From contig JNEN01000719.1 of NCBI GenBank assembly GCA_000697355.1, positions 62,001-126,000 of the forward strand: DNA of 64,000 nucleotides, given 5' to 3'. Positions within the stretch are counted from its first letter, which is position 1; each line of letters begins with the position of its first letter. Positions 56,574 to 64,000 of the stretch are shown in pieces. This stretch comes from Syncephalastrum monosporum B8922 (Eukaryota; Mucoromycota; Mucoromycetes; Mucorales; Syncephalastraceae). A program made the position numbers and the translations under genes. The notes under the pieces are model-generated. The model ran no database searches and was not told where the DNA came from. It saw only the letters and a list, made by a program, of their open reading frames with translations.

Positions 56574-57662
56574 TGTTGTTTTAGGGGACAACTATCAGGG
56601 CTAGACACACACACACACACACACACAGCATACATCTATGATATACAATCGCACTCTCACACATTCCGCACTCAGGGACATACACAGAGATACACTAAAA
56701 TCTCGCCCACAAACACACACCTAAGCTACTTCCAATCCATCCACAGTAATTTACACGCGCACGCGCGCAGGCGTGCACGCGTGCGGACCACAGAACACGA
56801 AAAAGAGAGACATTCAAGAAGGATACCGCTCTTAGTTTAGTAAATACTCTTTTTTTTTTTCTTTTTCCCTTTTGCAGTTTCTTTCTGAGAGACAGACAGC
56901 GAACCCCCCTTGGAAAGGGCGGGTTTCTTTTTCTTTTTCTGCCTGTGCGTAGTTTCTCAAAAAATGACAAGGTCCCCCCTCCCGGAAAATTTGAGCTTCC
57001 TCGATCTCACACTCTTTTGCTCTTCTTTGTGACGAACGTGGCACGGGGTACTTTTGAAGAAGGTTTACCATTTGCGAGGGTGACACACGAGGAGATGCTT
57101 AGAAATAGAAGGTGACTTCCTCGACAAACGAGGTCGAGAAAGAGAACAAGACCACAGTCCTGAAAGAGATATAGTGATATGTATGCCAAGACAGAGATAG
57201 AGGTGGAACGAGAGAGAAACTGAAACGAGTGGGTGACCGACGTTCTGTCATGCGTTTGCTCCTAGCCAAGTCTCTTTCAACTTTTTTTTTTGGTTTCTTT
57301 ATTTTGCAAGTTCACGTGCCAACGAGATAATCCCTGAAAGGGACTGAAACAAGGTCTCCGTTCTGGGCACCGTGGAAGGATGGTACTGTATAACGTATAC
57401 ACGTAGGAAGAAAACCAGAAAAAGGGAATGCAATATGACAGCAAGGTAGAAGAAGAGGTTTCTTGGCTACGGAGAAGAAAAAAAAGTCAACTCAGCCTTT
57501 TTCAAACGATCCAATGACAGACGCTCGGGGCTGACTGCGTCACGGTCTATCCTCAAACCGCCTGCTCCTTTTAAATTCCAGCCCTTCGCGTCCCACACCT
57601 TCTCCCTTCTTCTTTTTCTCTTTACTCTTTTCTTTTTTCATATCATCGTAATATAACTCGCC
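56574..57662. other. Intergenic: GSK3 3' flank and actin promoter
   Basis: 1.1 kb, with a CA repeat (56604-56627) and purine/pyrimidine tracts. The last 80 bp before the actin ATG is strongly CT-rich, typical of a highly expressed fungal promoter. Frames on the minus strand are low complexity. Confidence 0.5.
56604..56627. repeat. (CA)n microsatellite
   Basis: Twelve CA units just after the GSK3 stop. Confidence 0.9.
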
Positions 57663-59369
<1,707 letters not shown>

Positions 59370-59895
59370 ATGCATTAAGTCACACCCTCCTAGTAACCCG
59401 CATAGCAGCCTGTTGGCTGGCAACCTGCCTTGTCCTGTGCTGCCTACGAAAATAAATCTTGATCCCCCGCTGACTTTAATACGCGTCTCTGTCTGTCCCT
59501 GATTGACGAAGGAACAAAAAAAAGAAAAAGGATCGTGTAATTATTGGTGATGGTGCTTTTTTTATTTTTATTGCACGGAGGTTATGGAAGAGGAGAATGC
59601 GCTTTTTCTGCTTGTCTGTACCTTCTTTTTGAATTCTCTCGAGAAAGAGGGCCCCTCAATTTTAACAACGAGCAAGTCTCTCTCTCTCTGTGTGTGTGTG
59701 TGTGTTGTGTGTATGTGCGTGTGCGTGTGACTATGTGACTACGTGTGGTGCCTGAAACGACGAGTGAGAGGAGGGGAATTGCACCCCAATTTTAATACGT
59801 AAAATGCGAAAGGGTGTGTTTGCTACGATGAATAGGCGTGAATACATAGAATATATATATATATATATATATAAAGAAGATTATATTACATTGGA
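59370..59895. other. Convergent 3' flanks of actin and ATG13
   Basis: 526 bp with a TG repeat (about 59690-59705) and a TA repeat (59850-59873); AATAAA occurs at 59451, about 80 bp after the actin stop. Confidence 0.6.
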
Positions 59896-62800
59896 CTACA
59901 ACTGTTCAGTCAGATCGATATCACTCATGCGGAAGATCATTTCATCGTCGTCTTCGTTCGCAAAATGGGCCCATTCTTTGCTCTTCGAGGTTCTACCTGG
60001 CGGCGGAGAAGTCAAGGGCGTGTTGGCAGGTGGTGCGGGCTCTGTGGGTCGATAGTTCATCCAGTGCGGTGACTTGCCAAGAAGGCTCTGTGTGAGTGGA
60101 GATCGTGCGTGTTTCCCTTGCGCAGGGCACGAACGCGATGCGAGGGGTTTTAGCTCGCCGCCGTTGTAGTCATTGTCGTTGTAGTCGTCTTTGGGCGATG
60201 AGGATGAAGATACGGTCCTGATACGGTCGTCCAACCGTCGCGATAAGACCATCTGTTGCGCCACGTCTTTTCGGACGTTTGTTCCTATTCTTTGTTGTTC
60301 TTGCTGCGGCGTGTGCTGCGGTATATCCTGCGAGAGCAGCGGAGGTGCAGGTGGAGGCGAATGGCTTGGCTGGGCCAGGCCGCCTTGTTGATTTGCTATT
60401 GAGGGCTCTGCTCTAGTCGTCCATTCCAAAATATCACATGCACTTCGACATCCTACCTGGAGCTTTGTGAATAGAGACACGTCGGCTTGAAGTTGACACA
60501 ATGGATTCACCGAGTGCATTGGAGAATTGATTATGCATGTCCTGGAGGTTTCGAAAGTGGGACAGTGATTTCTGCAATGTAATGCACTTGAGTGAGCCCA
60601 CGTTTCGCATACTCCAACACATAGGCTATTTTGCATACCTTGGATTGCTCGAGACCCATGCTACTGCTCCGGAGACTTCCACTCAGCGTTCCTGTCAAGA
60701 TACTGTTGCTTCCGGGCGACTCGCCCAACTCAATGGATTTACGACCGCTGTGGCTGCTCTGGGGCGTCGAAACGAGCTGCATAAACTTTTCGAGCTCATC
60801 CAGCTCGGAGTCCTGTCCATGTAATGTATATGCATGAGTATAATTAGGAAAGGTCACATTGCGTAAATAATAAATATGCATAAACGCGCGCCACTTACCC
60901 GTGTTGACAAGCTATGAAGCAGTTCAGAGCTACCACTCTGATGGTGGTGGTGATAGGGGTGATGATGAGAATGAGGATGCAGCGGGTTTCGAGTCTGGTA
61001 TTTATCAAAACTGGAAGAAAACTCAATGAGCTTCGACTGGCGTCGGGAGAGGGACCGATTACTGTTGACGCTTGTGCTGCTGGTACTCGGCATCAATCGT
61101 GCTGGTGCTGGTGGTGGCGCTGGCGGAGGCGGGGGTCGCCCTAGGAACAGAAATAAATATACAGAAAATAAACAGGACTGTACGACCTTCCCACCAGACT
61201 TACGGTTATTGCTACCATGGGTCAAGCTCATGGTCGGACTGCTGGTGCTGGTACGTGCAGAGAGCGTAGGGGATTTGAAAGGGGAGGTGCGCGGCGGCTC
61301 GACAAAATTCATGAGTGACAGTGGGCGGTGCGAAGGTCCCCCAATGGCGAGCGCGCCGCTGCTGCCGGTACCGGCGCTGTTGCTAGGGATATGTGCGACT
61401 TCGCGTCGGTTGTCATGGCTGCGCCAGGAGGACGGCTCGACTTGGCTGCTGTCGTCATCGTCGTCGCTGCTCTCGATCGAGACGTCGTCCATGGATGAAG
61501 TGATGCGGAGTGGGGAAGGGCTCTCCGGGGTATTTTTGAGCGAGGCGCGCTTGGTATCCTATGCACCTTGTCAGCTTTTTCTCAGGCATCGAGATAGCAT
61601 TATTTACCAAGGAGAGCATCGCTCTTGGCATCTCTGTATGTGTGGGTCCTTCGGTGGCTGTGTCACTATTGTAGCGAGCAATAGTTGGTGTAAAATAATG
61701 GGCGTCGACGTCAATGAGGAGCGCACTGAGGTCGGCTTGGTCGGCGGGGTAGGGAGCGACCCGGATCTTGTGGCGCGGTCGATGGCTGACTTGGAGTCTA
61801 AAAGCACCATAAGGTGTGGGTACGCTCGCCATTGTGTAAGTCTTCGTAGGGCCCGTATTTATGTGGTGCGACAAGAGGGGTTCGTCTGTGGATGTGTGCG
61901 AAAAAAAGAATGAGCCAAAGATAATATTAAGGCAGAAGCAGAGCATATGTACCCAAGGCGATTTCGTCTGGGTCAGGATGCCAGGATCGATTCGGAATTT
62001 TGGAAAAGGTGACCTTGTGGGTGACGGAGAGGAGGTCACTTTTTGACACATCCTGACTCATCGAATAGGCTGGTAACAAATGCACGAGAGTGTAAAGTGC
62101 CCGAAAAAAGACAATGGACTGTTTGTAGGTTTTGGCGAGTTCGCCACAAGCATCCGCACCTTTGCTATACAGATTTCATCGATCAGATAAAGGGTCTTTT
62201 TTCGCTGGCGATAATATTTACTCAAAGGTAAGGGTCCAGCATTCGATGGCAATACGCTGTTTGGGTTTATCTGCTGGCACTGCTGCGGGAGAGTGGTAAT
62301 CACCGGATGTGAGGGGAATAACGTTGTCGCATTGAAAACACAAAGGCTGCTCGTGACTAGCGTGGGCACAGTCGACGGTCAAAGCGATATTGGGAGGAAG
62401 ACGCGAGACATCGAGGTAGACAAGAATCGAAAGCGTCGGAAGCGCATCGTCAGCGGATGTCAAGCTGAGCTCTTTGCGCAGCGTACGCGGCCTCTCGAGA
62501 ATATTGAGGTTGAACTAACAATAAAAGATAGCTCATTGGGTTATTATTCCCCTTATTCTTTGACATGCTTTTCTTCTTTCACTATTTCTCTCTCTCTCTG
62601 TGTCTCTCTCCTTATTCTGGCTCACCCTTCCTTACCCATTTGTTGATGCGTTCAGTCGTGTTGTCGCCCTGTGTACGTGTACGGGACTGGATAATGATCT
62701 GTGCTGTCTTGATATAGAAGTTCTAATGAAGGACATGTCCGTGTTAATTTTTTAAATAAGGAGCGGCACACCAATTTGGCATTTCTCTTCTCTCTCTCTC

Positions 62801-62901
62801 GTTTCTTTACTTGCCTGAATGATGCTCGCTAGTTTACTGTGGTCGGATTGCAGGCGTGAAGAAGTACTGACATCGCTTGCAGAAGACAATTGTCTCTGCA
62901 T
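59896..62901 (-). CDS. ATG13: Autophagy protein Atg13
   Basis: Regulatory subunit of the Atg1 kinase complex, controlled by TORC1 phosphorylation. Ten exons on the minus strand: 62901..62815, 62722..62636, 62514..62222, 62164..61953, 61885..61608, 61558..61204, 61140..60899, 60812..60639, 60571..60457, 60407..59896 (784 residues). The N-terminal HORMA domain is recognisable: NFYIKTAQIIIQSRTRTQGD, ELAKTYKQSIVFFRALYTLV-HLLPAY, and PYGAFRLQVSHRPRHKIRV. The rest is disordered, Ser/Pro/His-rich, with proline runs, as in other Atg13 proteins. Intron 1 has a GC donor (CAG|GCAAGT). The last acceptor (60408) has an in-frame alternative 3 bases upstream. Later disordered exons are less certain than the HORMA part. 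Confidence 0.92.
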
Positions 62902-64000
62902 TTCCAAGTCAAATGGTTACAACAGACAGAAGCGCGATCGATGGGTGTTTGTTAAGGGGAGGGGGGGCGTACAAAGCAAGTAAGGACTGTCCGCCTGAGG
63001 AGTGAGTGGAGACAAGTAAGAGAAGAGAAAGAAAGAAAAAAGGAACGAGAGAAAGAGGCAAGTTAATAAGAGTGAGTCAACGTGGCGTTCTCTTGTTGTT
63101 TCCTTCTGCGCACTCTCTCTGTATAATATGTGTGGTGTGTGTGTGTGTCGCTGCGCAAGGACGTATCACTCTCTAAATCGGAAGGTGCGAATATCCTAAA
63201 TACGGGGGAGATCGGCGAAATAGTACACACGACACGATACGAAAGGACAACAACAACCACGAAAGTAAGAAGAAGAAAGATAAAACGCAAAGAAAGAGAG
63301 GAACAAGGGAATAAAAGAGAGGAAAAAACAGAGAGAGAGAGGCAGAGAGTGGGTGCGTGCGCATGAACATGCGCGGCGCTATCAGCTGCCCCATGATTCT
63401 CTGCTGAACAAATGATGCTCGACTTTTTTTTTTATTTTCTCGTTATATTCTTCTATCACGACATGGTACCCTTTGAAATAAAATGCCGCTTTTTGTTTGA
63501 TAAGCTTCTTCGTTCCTTAGTTTTTGTTGAGTTTGACTCCACGCTCTTTTCACTCCCACTCATGGCACCCGACTAATGAAGTTTTCCCCTTTTTCCGCCC
63601 GATTGCGTTTTCTCTCTGCGCTTGATTTCTCGCTTTCATAGCTACTTTTTTGTGCTGTCTGGTTGCACATTTTGACCTCTCCGTAACCACCCACGTGGAG
63701 AGAAGAGGCCGAATTATCTGTGATAAAAAAGAATGATTATAAAAAAGGCAGAGAGCGAATTCATCGAGGTCTTTTTCTTTTCCGGATAAAACTGAAACTT
63801 TCCAACATAAGAAAGATGACCGTCTTTCTTTTTTGGGGGTACTTCCCACATACATACTGTACGTAGAGAGCACACAGGGGAGGAAGCTGTGTATATCTAT
63901 CTACACGGCTTTCAAAAAACCCATGATGTGTACCTTTTTCTTTTCTTTTCGTTTTTTTTCACAATTCCTTAAGCCATACTGGATTCTTCATGCATCCAGT
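62902..64000. other. Upstream region of ATG13
   Basis: 1.1 kb to the window edge, with GA/GT-rich and T-rich tracts, a GTGTGT run near 63135, and no supportable gene. The minus frame 63873..63550 has no domain character. Confidence 0.5.

Overview
The window is nuclear DNA of a filamentous fungus. The genes are single-copy eukaryotic genes split by short introns, mostly 50-100 bp, with GT-AG borders. Codon use is C/G-rich in strongly coding genes (actin, the FGGY kinase, the ASCC2-like gene), and many intergenic tracts are pyrimidine-rich. The gene set (velvet factor, copper-fist factor, Atg13, a peroxisomal hydratase ending in AKL, a fungal-type MCR1) together with a Tc1/IS630-like transposase relic points to Mucoromycota, most likely Mucorales. 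The phylum is inferred from protein style, not from a marker gene.

Layout. 0-14 kb: the 3' end of an unrecognised gene, CK2 alpha, PEX14 (-), profilin (-), a REX1B-like gene, TIM8 (-), a hotdog thioesterase, MCR1 (-) and a velvet factor. MCR1 and velvet are divergent and share a 534-bp promoter with two palindromes. 15-19.5 kb: an MCM1/SRF-type MADS factor and an MFSD1-like transporter (-). 20-26.7 kb: a gene-poor accessory island. It holds a Tc1/IS630-like transposase relic, cut off by a small Tigger/pogo-like element; the decayed remains of a PD-(D/E)XK (Rpn-like) protein with an 18-copy 9-bp minisatellite; and three tandem ~111-bp repeats, each carrying a TGACGTC core. 26.7-34.8 kb: a DUF6987-type protein, TIP41, a Tnr3/YJR142W-type Nudix protein, a stand-alone peroxisomal enoyl-CoA hydratase 2 (-) and UBP1-like deubiquitinase (-) with an apparent 1-bp frameshift. 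34.8-38.5 kb: 3.8 kb with no convincing gene. 38.5-52.7 kb: a copper-fist factor, calmodulin-like protein, HPT1 (-), SRA1-like (-), RIM2 carrier (-), a NuiA-like nuclease-inhibitor homologue, an ASCC2/Cue3-like CUE protein and an FGGY kinase. 54.8-62.9 kb: GSK3, actin and ATG13 (-).

There is no biosynthetic cluster. Shared themes are nutrient/TOR signalling (TIP41, ATG13, GSK3, CK2), peroxisomes (PEX14, hydratase 2), mitochondrial membranes (TIM8, MCR1, RIM2) and the actin cytoskeleton (actin, profilin). The most unusual items are three GC-AG introns (two in GSK3, one in ATG13), a profilin gene whose last coding exon starts with the stop codon, a single-exon fungal homologue of a cyanobacterial nuclease inhibitor, and the 20-26 kb island. 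All exon borders were placed by eye from splice consensus and reading frame; no alignment or search was run.
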